This document shows positions 1 to 6,755 of a stretch of 10,870 nucleotides of DNA, piece after piece; positions within the stretch are counted from its first letter, which is position 1, and each line of letters starts with the position of its first letter. Both the position numbers and the translations under genes were made by a program. The notes beneath the pieces were generated by a model. That model ran no database searches, had not been told where the DNA came from, and saw nothing but the letters and a program-made list of their open reading frames with translations. The stretch is from Gammaproteobacteria bacterium. Its GTDB lineage: Bacteria; Pseudomonadota; Gammaproteobacteria; PS1; Pseudothioglobaceae. The DNA is taken from NCBI GenBank assembly GCA_015658965.1, contig DQNX01000050.1:1-10870 (forward strand). Reading direction: 5' to 3'.

Positions 1-71
1 ACAATAAGGATGTTATCGAGTTATTTGATCATGTTCAAATAGATGAAGATGTCGTTATAATGAAGTCATGA
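1..71 (+). CDS. 3' end of an unidentified gene (partial)
   Basis: An open frame runs from the left edge (codons in phase with base 3) for 22 residues and ends at a TGA at 69-71. The visible tail reads NKDVIELFDHVQIDEDVVIMKS. The TGA overlaps the ATG of the following rhodanese gene in an ATGA arrangement, the same 4-bp coupling seen at three other junctions in this window; that is the main reason to believe this is the end of a real upstream gene and the operon starts outside the window. The tail is mixed acidic/hydrophobic with no recognisable motif. I do not recognise the family and assign no function. Confidence 0.55.
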   Translation, partial: NKDVIELFDHVQIDEDVVIMKS

Positions 72-481
72 GTAAGTTAGCGCAATACCTACCAAAAAAA
101 GCTTTTGAGCATCTTCAGAACAATACAGATGCGCTCTTAATCGATGTGCGTACCGAGGCTGAAAACAAGTTTGTAGGAAGGCCGCTTGATTGTATTTTTG
201 TGCCTTGGGTGGATGATCCAGATTGGGAGCCACACCCGGAGGATTTTATTGCCGCAATCAAGCGTTTTATTGGTAAACGTGAGCAAGTATTAGATACTGA
301 AATTATTCTAATTTGTCGTAGTGGTTATCGTTCTAATGATGCGGGCCGATGCTTGATTGATAATGGCTTTACTAATGTGTCCCATGTAGTGAGTGGCTTT
401 GAAGGTGATCTTGACGAACAAGATCAACGTGGTAACGTCAATGGCTGGCGCCATGATGGCATGCCTTGGAATCAGTGTTAG
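68..481 (+). CDS. Single-domain rhodanese-like sulfurtransferase
   Basis: A 137-residue cytoplasmic protein with no signal peptide. The rhodanese fold is shown by LLIDVRTEAE near residues 23-32 (the usual D-x-R start motif) and by the active-site loop CRSGYRS at 83-89, where Cys83 would carry the persulfide. The C-terminal GFEGDL...GWRHDGMPW pattern is also typical. Such enzymes move sulfane sulfur from thiosulfate or protein persulfides to thiol acceptors; the physiological donor and acceptor cannot be read from sequence. An acidic, Trp-rich segment (about residues 46-60) lies between the two motifs. The last residue is a second exposed cysteine, Cys137. The start overlaps the upstream stop by 4 bp, and the 3' end overlaps the AmpG gene, implying co-transcription. 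The family is secure, the substrate unknown. Confidence 0.9.
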   Translation: MSKLAQYLPKKAFEHLQNNTDALLIDVRTEAENKFVGRPLDCIFVPWVDDPDWEPHPEDFIAAIKRFIGKREQVLDTEIILICRSGYRSNDAGRCLIDNGFTNVSHVVSGFEGDLDEQDQRGNVNGWRHDGMPWNQC

Positions 482-2001
482 CCAGTTATTTAGATAGTAT
501 TAAATTGTTCGTTCACCCGCGGGTGATGACTATGTTGTTTCTCGGCTTTTCAGCTGGTGTACCGATTCTACTTATTTTTTCAACGCTGGGGCTTTGGCTC
601 AATGAGGCGGGTGTTGCCAAATCAACTATTACTTATTTTTCGTGGGCAGCGCTAGGTTACTCGTTTAAGTTTGTGTGGGCGCCACTGGTTGACCGCCTGC
701 CTTTACCGATTTTAACCAAAACATTGGGCCGTCGTCGTGCCTGGATGTTGGTTTCACAGTTGGCAATTATGGGTGCGATTTTGTTGATGGCATCGGTTGA
801 TCCAAAAGCTGGCATTGATGGCTTAACCCTTATGGCCTATGGCGCGGTGTTATTAGGGTTTTCATCAGCCACACAAGATATTGTGATTGATGCCTATCGT
901 ATTGAATCAGCCGATAAAGACATGCAATCGATGCTCTCAGCAACCTATATTGCTGGCTATCGTATTGGTATGTTGGTCGCGGGTGCCGGTGGTTTGTTTG
1001 TCGCTAGCTATTTAGGTTCAACCAAAGCGCTCTATAGTTACGATGCTTGGTCAGGTACTTACATGATTATGGCAGCGGTGATGTTGATTGGTGTGGCGAC
1101 TACACTGATTATTAGTGAGCCCGACACCAAGAGAAAAGAGGTTGAATACAGTACAACTGATTACGCCCGATTTTTCTTATTATTTTTATCAATTGTTGCT
1201 GCCTTTATCTTAACCTTTAACGCAACAGCTGGTCTGGTCAAAGAGGCCAAAGAAGTCTTAATAGAGGTTTTTGCTAACAAGCATCTTGCTGGTTTTATTG
1301 TTGGTACAGCTCGCATGATGGTAGCGCTTTTAGGTGCTTATATTGCAGCTAGAGCATTAATCACATTTAACATTGTTAATCGATCTATGGTTAACAATAC
1401 CTATGTTGATCCGGTTAAAGACTTCTTTAACCGCTACGGCATGAGTGTGGCTGTATTGTTATTAGCTGTGATTGGTTTGTATCGTATGAGTGATATTGTG
1501 CTCGGTGTGGTGGCCAATATTTTTTATCAAGATATGGGATTTACCAAAGTTGAAATCGCGACAATCTCTAAAACTTTCGGCCTATTTATGACGCTTGCTG
1601 GTGGTTTTTTAGGCGGCGTTTTAGCGATTAGAATTGGCGTGTTTAAAGTGCTATTTTTAGGTGCATTGCTCTCGGCATTAACCAATCTTTTGTTTATCGT
1701 TCTGGCGAGCGTGGGTCATGATATTGCTTGGTTATATGTAACTATTACGATGGATAACCTTTCAGCAGGTATCGCAACAACTGCCTTTATTGCTTTTTTA
1801 TCTAGTCTGACTAATATTCAATTTACTGCAGTGCAGTATGCGATTTTCTCATCACTCATGACTTTACTACCTAAAATATTTGGTGGTTATTCAGGCACTT
1901 TGGTTGAGCAATTTGGCTATAGTGAATTTTTTGTGATTACCACACTAATCGGCCTACCAGTCCTATGGCTGGTGTATAAAATCAAACCTCATATTAACTA
2001 G
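466..2001 (+). CDS. ampG: AmpG-type muropeptide permease (MFS)
   Basis: An inner-membrane major facilitator of up to 511 residues. AmpG imports GlcNAc-anhydroMurNAc-peptides from the periplasm for cell-wall recycling. Hallmarks are KFVWAPLVDR (68-77), GFSSATQDIVIDAYR (131-145; the family's SATQDIVIDAYR signature) and GYRIGMLVAGAG (164-175). A pair of extra hydrophobic segments (about 232-255 and 272-298) separates the two six-helix halves, matching the 14-helix AmpG layout; E. coli AmpG is 491 residues. The start is uncertain: TTG at 466 gives the longest form and GTG at 475 is in frame with GGA 4 nt upstream. Both overlap the rhodanese gene, and both place the hydrophobic N-terminus where the family expects it. 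The neighbour nagZ acts on its imported substrate, which strongly supports the call. Confidence 0.9.
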   Translation: MESVLASYLDSIKLFVHPRVMTMLFLGFSAGVPILLIFSTLGLWLNEAGVAKSTITYFSWAALGYSFKFVWAPLVDRLPLPILTKTLGRRRAWMLVSQLAIMGAILLMASVDPKAGIDGLTLMAYGAVLLGFSSATQDIVIDAYRIESADKDMQSMLSATYIAGYRIGMLVAGAGGLFVASYLGSTKALYSYDAWSGTYMIMAAVMLIGVATTLIISEPDTKRKEVEYSTTDYARFFLLFLSIVAAFILTFNATAGLVKEAKEVLIEVFANKHLAGFIVGTARMMVALLGAYIAARALITFNIVNRSMVNNTYVDPVKDFFNRYGMSVAVLLLAVIGLYRMSDIVLGVVANIFYQDMGFTKVEIATISKTFGLFMTLAGGFLGGVLAIRIGVFKVLFLGALLSALTNLLFIVLASVGHDIAWLYVTITMDNLSAGIATTAFIAFLSSLTNIQFTAVQYAIFSSLMTLLPKIFGGYSGTLVEQFGYSEFFVITTLIGLPVLWLVYKIKPHIN

Positions 2002-2013
2002 TCAGGATTTTTA

Positions 2014-2997
2014 ATGCTTGGACCAATTATGATGGATGTATCAGGCTTGATACTGACGCAAGAAGAAAAAAACCGATTATCTAAGCCGAGCGTAGGTGGC
2101 GTGATTTTATTCACGCGTAATTTTGAGAGTATTGATCAAGTTAAAGAATTGATCAAATCAATCCGTTTGATTAATCAAAATATGTTGATTTCAGTAGACC
2201 ACGAAGGTGGCAGAGTGCAGCGTTTTAGAGCGGGTTTTACTCACTTGCCAGCCATGGCGAAATTGGGCGAAGTCTATGATCAAGATCCTGAATTTGCCTT
2301 AGATCAAGCTTTTTCTTGTGGTTGGGTTTTAGCGGCAGAGTTGTTAGATATTGGTGTGGATTTTTCATTTGCACCGGTGCTGGATTTGGATTACGGATAT
2401 TCCTCGGTGATTGGCGATCGGGCGTTTCATTCCAACCCTGAAGCAGTAGTGAAATTAGCCGGCGCTTTGATTGAGGGTATGCATGAGGCAGGCATGAAGT
2501 GTGTCGGTAAGCATTTCCCTGGGCATGGCTATGTGGCGCTTGATTCACATCTAGATCTACCAGTTGACGAGCGCTCAATGAATGAAATTAGACAAGATAT
2601 CCTTAGTTTTAAAGGTTTGATTAATCAGGGTTTAGATGCTGTTATGCCTGCACATGTGGTGTATTCCCAGGTGGATGATAAGCCAGCAGGGTTCTCATCA
2701 AAGTGGATTAAAGACATTTTGCAATCGCAGCTCGGTTTTGCCGGTGTGGTGTTTAGTGATGATTTATCCATGCAAGGTGCGCATTTTATTAAGGATATTA
2801 CCGAGCGTGTACAGGTGTCGTTAGACAGTGGCTGTGACATGGCCTTAATCTGTAATCACCCAGAATTGGTAGAGCAAGTGATCGACCTTGATTGGCCTAA
2901 GTGTGAGAAACTACACTTAATGAAAGGGATTAAACCTTTTAATCTTGATAAAATAGCGCATAACAATCATCGACAAAATATACAATCATTATTATGA
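2014..2997 (+). CDS. nagZ: Beta-N-acetylglucosaminidase NagZ (GH3)
   Basis: A cytoplasmic family 3 glycoside hydrolase of 327 residues. It removes the GlcNAc from imported GlcNAc-anhydromuropeptides, the step after AmpG. Visible motifs are GPIMMDVSG (3-11), SVDHEGGRVQRF (60-71), KHFPGHG (166-172) followed by DSH (177-179, the Asp-x-His general acid loop specific to NagZ), and FSDDLSM (247-253), whose Asp249 is the expected nucleophile. Single-domain length matches Gram-negative NagZ. The C-terminal 40 residues look divergent. An AGGA ribosome site at 2004-2007 lies 6 nt before the ATG, and only 12 nt separate it from ampG. The last bases overlap the next gene (ATGA). Confidence 0.95.
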   Translation: MLGPIMMDVSGLILTQEEKNRLSKPSVGGVILFTRNFESIDQVKELIKSIRLINQNMLISVDHEGGRVQRFRAGFTHLPAMAKLGEVYDQDPEFALDQAFSCGWVLAAELLDIGVDFSFAPVLDLDYGYSSVIGDRAFHSNPEAVVKLAGALIEGMHEAGMKCVGKHFPGHGYVALDSHLDLPVDERSMNEIRQDILSFKGLINQGLDAVMPAHVVYSQVDDKPAGFSSKWIKDILQSQLGFAGVVFSDDLSMQGAHFIKDITERVQVSLDSGCDMALICNHPELVEQVIDLDWPKCEKLHLMKGIKPFNLDKIAHNNHRQNIQSLL

Positions 2998-3275
2998 GTA
3001 CAGACAACAAACCAAATTTTGAAATTCGTTTATTAAGCGCGGTTAGAAAAACCTTAATTGCCGTTGCAAAAGACACCATGACTAAGCCAGGCTTACGTCA
3101 CCCTTTAACAGAAGGCACACAAAAGATGATCACCGATTGTTTAGATATCGTTATCTCTAGACAAACAGCCATTGAAAAGGAATCGGGCACACATACCGAA
3201 ATGAAGCCGGTTTATACCGATGAGCAAACGGTACAAAGCTTTTCAGTTGATGATCTTAAAAAGACTTTAAATTAA
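2994..3275 (+). CDS. Small conserved-looking protein of unknown function
   Basis: A 93-residue soluble protein, coupled to nagZ by a 4-bp ATGA overlap. The N-terminal two thirds (FEIRLLSAVRKTL, then KPGLRHPLTEGT and a likely helix ITDCLDIVISRQ) look like a compact helical domain; the C-terminal part is polar and acidic. From memory it resembles short gammaproteobacterial proteins of about 100 residues sharing an RLL..VRKTL / PG..HPL pattern, some of which carry the doubtful label 'segregation and condensation protein A'. It is far too short to be true ScpA, so I do not propose that function. The overlap with nagZ and clean coding character argue that it is real. Its stop codon shares bases with the stop of uvrD on the other strand. 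Confidence 0.75.
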   Translation: MSTDNKPNFEIRLLSAVRKTLIAVAKDTMTKPGLRHPLTEGTQKMITDCLDIVISRQTAIEKESGTHTEMKPVYTDEQTVQSFSVDDLKKTLN

Positions 3276-5437
3276 ACATACTCCAGATTGGCGTAAGAGC
3301 TAATCAACCACTTAGTGCCAGCAGATTTGAACTTAATCTGAATGCGGGCTGAGTCACCATCACCTTCAAAGTTAAGTACCGTACCAAAGCCAAATTTCGC
3401 ATGCCTAACCGTCACACCAATCGATAGTCGACCTTGTCCTTCAGGCTCGATATCTTGATTAAAGATATCATCTTCTTGATAATTCTGTATGGTTGAACCA
3501 AATTTTTGTTTAACTGAGTTTGTGTATTCGCCCGGTATTTCATCTAAGAATCGAGAAGGGTAGGCGTATAAAGATTGCCCATGTAAAAAGCGTTTAATTG
3601 CAAAAGATAGGCTGAGTTTTTTCATGGCACGGGTCATGCCCACGTAGCACAATCTTCTTTCTTCATCTATTAAGTGTGGCTCGTCTTTACTTTGTCTAGA
3701 AGGAAACAAGTCTTCTTCCATACCGGTTAAAAACACATTAGGAAATTCCAAACCTTTGGCAGAATGAACGGTCATTAGTTGTACATTCTGATTGATAGGT
3801 GCATTAGTATCGCCACTGGAGTCTAACGAGGCCAGTGAGATAAAACCAACCACCTCACTCATATCAGAATCTTGATCATGAGTGTATTGCTTAGCTGCTG
3901 CAATGAGCTCTTCAAGGTTTGCTTTTTTACTACCAGCCTTGTCAGTTTTGTCATTTGAATAATGTTCAATTAAGCCAGAAGCCTTAATTAAGTGAGCAAC
4001 TTTTTCACTCAGTTCTAGGTGTTTGGCCTCATCACACATTTGTTCAATCAGTTGTGTAAACCCAATTATTGCATTGCTTGCACGAGTTGGCAATGAAGGC
4101 GATATTTCAATTGCCGCCTGAAAGAGGGTGGTGTGATTATCACGCGCAAATTCTCTTACTTTTTCAATAGTGGCATTGCCAATACCACGAGTTGGGAAGT
4201 TGACCACGCGCTCAAAAGCAACATTATCAGCTGAGCTTTCCATCAGGCGCAAGTAACATAGCGCATCTTTAATTTCAGCGCGTTCAAAAAATCGAAGACC
4301 GCCGTAAATCACATAAGGAATATTGTATTTAATCAACCGTTCTTCAAAGCCTCTAGACTGTGCGTTTGAACGATACAAAATAGCACATTCGCTGGCTGAT
4401 GCACCGTCGTCAATATGTTTTTGAATGGCGCTAACAACATAGTCTGCTTCATCAGTTTCTGTACGTGCTTCATAGATATCAATTAAGTCACCGTTACCAG
4501 CGTCGGTCCACAGCGACTTTCCTAGGCGATTAGAATTGTTGGCAATGAGTGCGTTAGATGCGCCTAGAATATTGCCTGTAGAACGGTAATTTTGCTCAAG
4601 TCGGATGGTTTGAATAGGGTGAAAATCAGATTCTAATTTTTGAATATTTTCAATCTTTGCACCACGCCAGCCATAGATTGATTGATCATCATCACCCACA
4701 CAAAATATTTGATTTTTGCCTGACGAGAGTAGTTTGATCCATTTGTATTGGATGGTGTTGGTGTCTTGAAACTCATCAACCAAGATGTGCTCAAAGCGAT
4801 TTTGATAGCGTGTAAGTAACTCAGCATTATTTTTTAGCAATTCATAGCTACGTACTAAAAGTTCGGCAAAATCAATTAATTCATTGGCTTTACAGTGCGC
4901 CTCATAGAGTTCAAATACTTTGATACTCTGCTTAACGAAATAGTTATATCCGGCATCGATATCACCAGGGCGAATGCCTTCGTCTTTTTGCTGGTTGATA
5001 AACCACTGAATTTTTCTAACCGGATATTTTGATTCATCGATTTGATTTTCTTTCATCAAGCGCTTAACAATACGAAACTGATCTTGCTGATCAAGAATTT
5101 GAAATTGTGCGCTTAAATTGGCTTCAATAGGGTGGGCGCGTAATAGTCGATGTGCTAGCCCATGAAAAGTACCTACCCACATACTTCTAATCGGACGTTT
5201 TAGTAACACTTCAAGGCGTTCACGCATTTCCTTGGCGGCTTTATTGGTAAAGGTTACTGCTAGAACAGCATCAATATGCGTATTTTTCTGTGTGACTAAA
5301 TAAACAATGCGATGTGTTAAAACACGGGTTTTACCACTGCCAGCACCTGCGAGTATTAAAGCATTTTGCCCATCATCTAAAGTAACTGATTGGTTTTGTT
5401 TGTCGTTAAGTCCAACGGTAATTTCAGATAAATTCAT
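3272..5437 (-). CDS. uvrD: DNA helicase II UvrD
   Basis: A superfamily 1A 3'-to-5' DNA helicase of 721 residues (E. coli UvrD has 720). It unwinds DNA in nucleotide excision repair and methyl-directed mismatch repair. Motifs in order: Q motif LNDKQNQSV (10-18), Walker A AGAGSGKT (30-37), Ia VTFTNKAAKEM (61-71), Walker B DEFQD (221-225), III GDDDQSIYGWRGA (248-260), IV QNYRST (282-287), V TVHSAKGLEF (556-565) and VI VGMTRA (599-604). The C-terminal VRHAKFGFGTV...WLISSYANLE (677-719) is the Tudor-like tail typical of UvrD, which favours UvrD over Rep or PcrA. Residues 85-160 (MWVGTFHGLAHRLLRAH and following) also follow UvrD closely. The ribosome site is weak (AAGAAA). It is transcribed alone, divergent from the 61-residue gene and convergent with the nagZ operon. 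Confidence 0.97.
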   Translation of the reverse strand: MNLSEITVGLNDKQNQSVTLDDGQNALILAGAGSGKTRVLTHRIVYLVTQKNTHIDAVLAVTFTNKAAKEMRERLEVLLKRPIRSMWVGTFHGLAHRLLRAHPIEANLSAQFQILDQQDQFRIVKRLMKENQIDESKYPVRKIQWFINQQKDEGIRPGDIDAGYNYFVKQSIKVFELYEAHCKANELIDFAELLVRSYELLKNNAELLTRYQNRFEHILVDEFQDTNTIQYKWIKLLSSGKNQIFCVGDDDQSIYGWRGAKIENIQKLESDFHPIQTIRLEQNYRSTGNILGASNALIANNSNRLGKSLWTDAGNGDLIDIYEARTETDEADYVVSAIQKHIDDGASASECAILYRSNAQSRGFEERLIKYNIPYVIYGGLRFFERAEIKDALCYLRLMESSADNVAFERVVNFPTRGIGNATIEKVREFARDNHTTLFQAAIEISPSLPTRASNAIIGFTQLIEQMCDEAKHLELSEKVAHLIKASGLIEHYSNDKTDKAGSKKANLEELIAAAKQYTHDQDSDMSEVVGFISLASLDSSGDTNAPINQNVQLMTVHSAKGLEFPNVFLTGMEEDLFPSRQSKDEPHLIDEERRLCYVGMTRAMKKLSLSFAIKRFLHGQSLYAYPSRFLDEIPGEYTNSVKQKFGSTIQNYQEDDIFNQDIEPEGQGRLSIGVTVRHAKFGFGTVLNFEGDGDSARIQIKFKSAGTKWLISSYANLEYV

Positions 5438-5445
5438 GATTTTTC

Positions 5446-5473
5446 TTGCTTGATAGTTTTAAATGGTTATAAT
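5446..5473 (+). promoter_or_regulatory. Sigma-70 type promoter for the 61-residue gene
   Basis: TTGCTT at 5446-5451 and a perfect TATAAT at 5468-5473, separated by 16 bp. Transcription would begin near 5480, giving a leader of about 75 nt. The -10 box overlaps the candidate uvrD -10 box on the opposite strand. Confidence 0.6.
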
Positions 5474-5494
5474 ATTATCTTTCTCTGATATCAA
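5466..5494 (-). promoter_or_regulatory. Candidate uvrD promoter
   Basis: Read on the minus strand: TTGATA (complement of 5489-5494), a 17-bp spacer, then TATAAC (complement of 5466-5471). This predicts a start near 5459 and a leader of about 20 nt before the uvrD ATG. I saw no CTGT-N8-ACAG LexA-type operator here, unlike E. coli uvrD. Confidence 0.5.
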
Positions 5495-5540
5495 GTAATT
5501 TTAAGCCTGATTGAAGAATGTGAAATTATAAACAAAATTT

Positions 5541-5546
5541 AAGGAG
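5541..5546 (+). promoter_or_regulatory. Strong ribosome binding site (AAGGAG)
   Basis: AAGGAG lies 8 nt before the ATG at 5555. It is the closest match to the anti-Shine-Dalgarno sequence among the genes in this window and fixes the start of the small gene. Confidence 0.8.
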
Positions 5547-5554
5547 TATCAGTA

Positions 5555-5740
5555 ATGACTTACTACGAAGGTGTTAAAAAAATGGAAGAAATGGGCGTAA
5601 ACGATAACTATATCCAAGGTTGGGTAGCTGGTTTCTTAAACAATCCTGAACTTGAAGAACAAAGAATTACTGATGAGTGGGAATCTGGCTATGAAGATGG
5701 CAAAGAGAAAACAGATGCAAACTTTGCAAATTTCTGCTAA
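5555..5740 (+). CDS. Small acidic protein, RMF-like pattern, C-terminal Cys
   Basis: A 61-residue protein rich in Glu and Asp with no signal peptide or membrane segment. The core has two short matching halves, GWVAGFLNNPE (about 22-32) and DEWESGYEDGKEK (about 40-52). A 'G-W/Y-x-AG ... NP ... W-x-x-G-Y' layout recalls ribosome modulation factor and its relatives, although RMF is basic and this protein is acidic, so ribosome binding should not be assumed. I also recall a small family named after Allochromatium Alvin_2107, linked to sulfur globule oxidation, that may look like this; I could not compare sequences. The only cysteine is the final residue, Cys61. A near-consensus promoter, the best ribosome site in the window and an adjacent terminator predict high monocistronic expression. 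The gene is surely real; the function is open. Confidence 0.85.
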   Translation: MTYYEGVKKMEEMGVNDNYIQGWVAGFLNNPELEEQRITDEWESGYEDGKEKTDANFANFC

Positions 5741-5772
5741 TTTCTGATAATTACATTTATTAAGAATGATCT

Positions 5773-5798
5773 AAAAAGCCCCGTTTACGGGGCTTTTT
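5773..5798 (+). terminator. Rho-independent terminator after the 61-residue gene
   Basis: A perfect 11-bp stem, AAAAAGCCCCG (5773-5783) with CGGGGCTTTTT (5788-5798), closed by the loop TTTA. The A and T tracts make it potentially bidirectional. It lies 32 nt after the stop codon and only 15 nt before the epmB start. Confidence 0.92.
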
Positions 5799-5813
5799 AA
5801 TGCGCTAATCACT

Positions 5814-6755
5814 ATGAAAAGCAACTGGCAGCACAATACAAGAAGCACCTTAAAAGGGGCGAATAGTTGTAATGATTTCTTTCAAAGTGATCAGTTTAAA
5901 GATCAGCACTTTCCAATCAAAATCCCTTTAGAATTTGCTAATCTGATTGATAAGAATAACCCGGGTGATCCTTTATTAAAACAAGTTGTCCCCTTTAACA
6001 ATGTACAAAACCAAGCGGAGTTTAGTTTGTCCCCATTGGGCGATGAAGGCAATGCACCAGTCGCCGGTTTAATTCATAAATATCCTAATCGAGTTTTATT
6101 GATTACATCACGTGTGTGCGCGATTCATTGCCAGTATTGTTTTCGACAAAATTTTGATTATAGCGGTCATGATGCGATTAGCAATTGGTCGGCGATTGAA
6201 GACTATATACGCGGCAATCAATCAATTGATGAGGTGATTCTGAGTGGTGGCGATCCGCTAAGTTTGAGTGATGAAAAACTACAATCATTAATTCAGAAGA
6301 TTGAGCGTATTGCACATATAAAAAATTTAAGAATTCATTCGCGCAGTGCTGTGGTTACCCCAAGTAGAATAACAGACAAGCTGATTGGGATGCTGAACAA
6401 CACTAAACTTAATGTGGTGATAGTGCTACATGCTAATCATGCGAATGAGTTATCAAATGAATTTGCTAATGCAATACAAAAACTAGCAAAAATAACCTTG
6501 TTAAATCAATCAGTTTTGTTAAAGGGTGTGAATGACTCGGTATCAGTATTGAGCGATCTTTCATTGCGTTTATTTGATCTAGGCATATTGCCGTATTATC
6601 TACACATGCTAGATAAGGTGAGCGGCGCAGAGCATTTTTTAATCAGTGATGAGCGTGCAATTCAGCTGCATCAAAGCTTAAGGGAAAATCTAAGTGGTTA
6701 TCTGGTGCCTAAGTTGGTACGAGATGAAAATTTAGCCTCAAAAACTTGGGTTTAA
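5814..6755 (+). CDS. epmB: EF-P (R)-beta-lysine synthesis: lysine 2,3-aminomutase EpmB
   Basis: A radical SAM, PLP-dependent aminomutase of 313 residues. EpmB turns (S)-alpha-lysine into (R)-beta-lysine, which EpmA then attaches to elongation factor P; neither epmA nor efp is in this window. The cluster ligands are Cys102, Cys106 and Cys109 in CAIHCQYCF. DEVILSGGDPL (134-144) is the family GGD motif, and SGYLVPKL near the C-terminus supplies the PLP lysine, Lys300. NNPGDPLLKQV (48-58) and RIHSRSAVVTP also match E. coli EpmB (342 residues) rather than the longer catabolic lysine aminomutases. The N-terminus is about 20-30 residues shorter than E. coli's. There is no clear ribosome site before the ATG. 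The stop shares bases with the tlpA-type gene stop. Confidence 0.93.
   Translation: MKSNWQHNTRSTLKGANSCNDFFQSDQFKDQHFPIKIPLEFANLIDKNNPGDPLLKQVVPFNNVQNQAEFSLSPLGDEGNAPVAGLIHKYPNRVLLITSRVCAIHCQYCFRQNFDYSGHDAISNWSAIEDYIRGNQSIDEVILSGGDPLSLSDEKLQSLIQKIERIAHIKNLRIHSRSAVVTPSRITDKLIGMLNNTKLNVVIVLHANHANELSNEFANAIQKLAKITLLNQSVLLKGVNDSVSVLSDLSLRLFDLGILPYYLHMLDKVSGAEHFLISDERAIQLHQSLRENLSGYLVPKLVRDENLASKTWV

Noticed and set aside
2237..2578. 113-residue minus-strand open frame
   Set aside because: It lies wholly inside nagZ, which has intact catalytic motifs; low-complexity composition and no recognisable domain. A shadow of the real gene.
5438..5500. Possible LexA box controlling uvrD
   Set aside because: CTGATATCAAG at about 5486-5496 lacks the CTGT-N8-ACAG spacing; no convincing operator was found.
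5518..5523. ATG-TGA minimal reading frame in the leader of the 61-residue gene
   Set aside because: A start-stop pair can regulate, but here the only purine stretch upstream is too close to act as a ribosome site, so chance is likelier.
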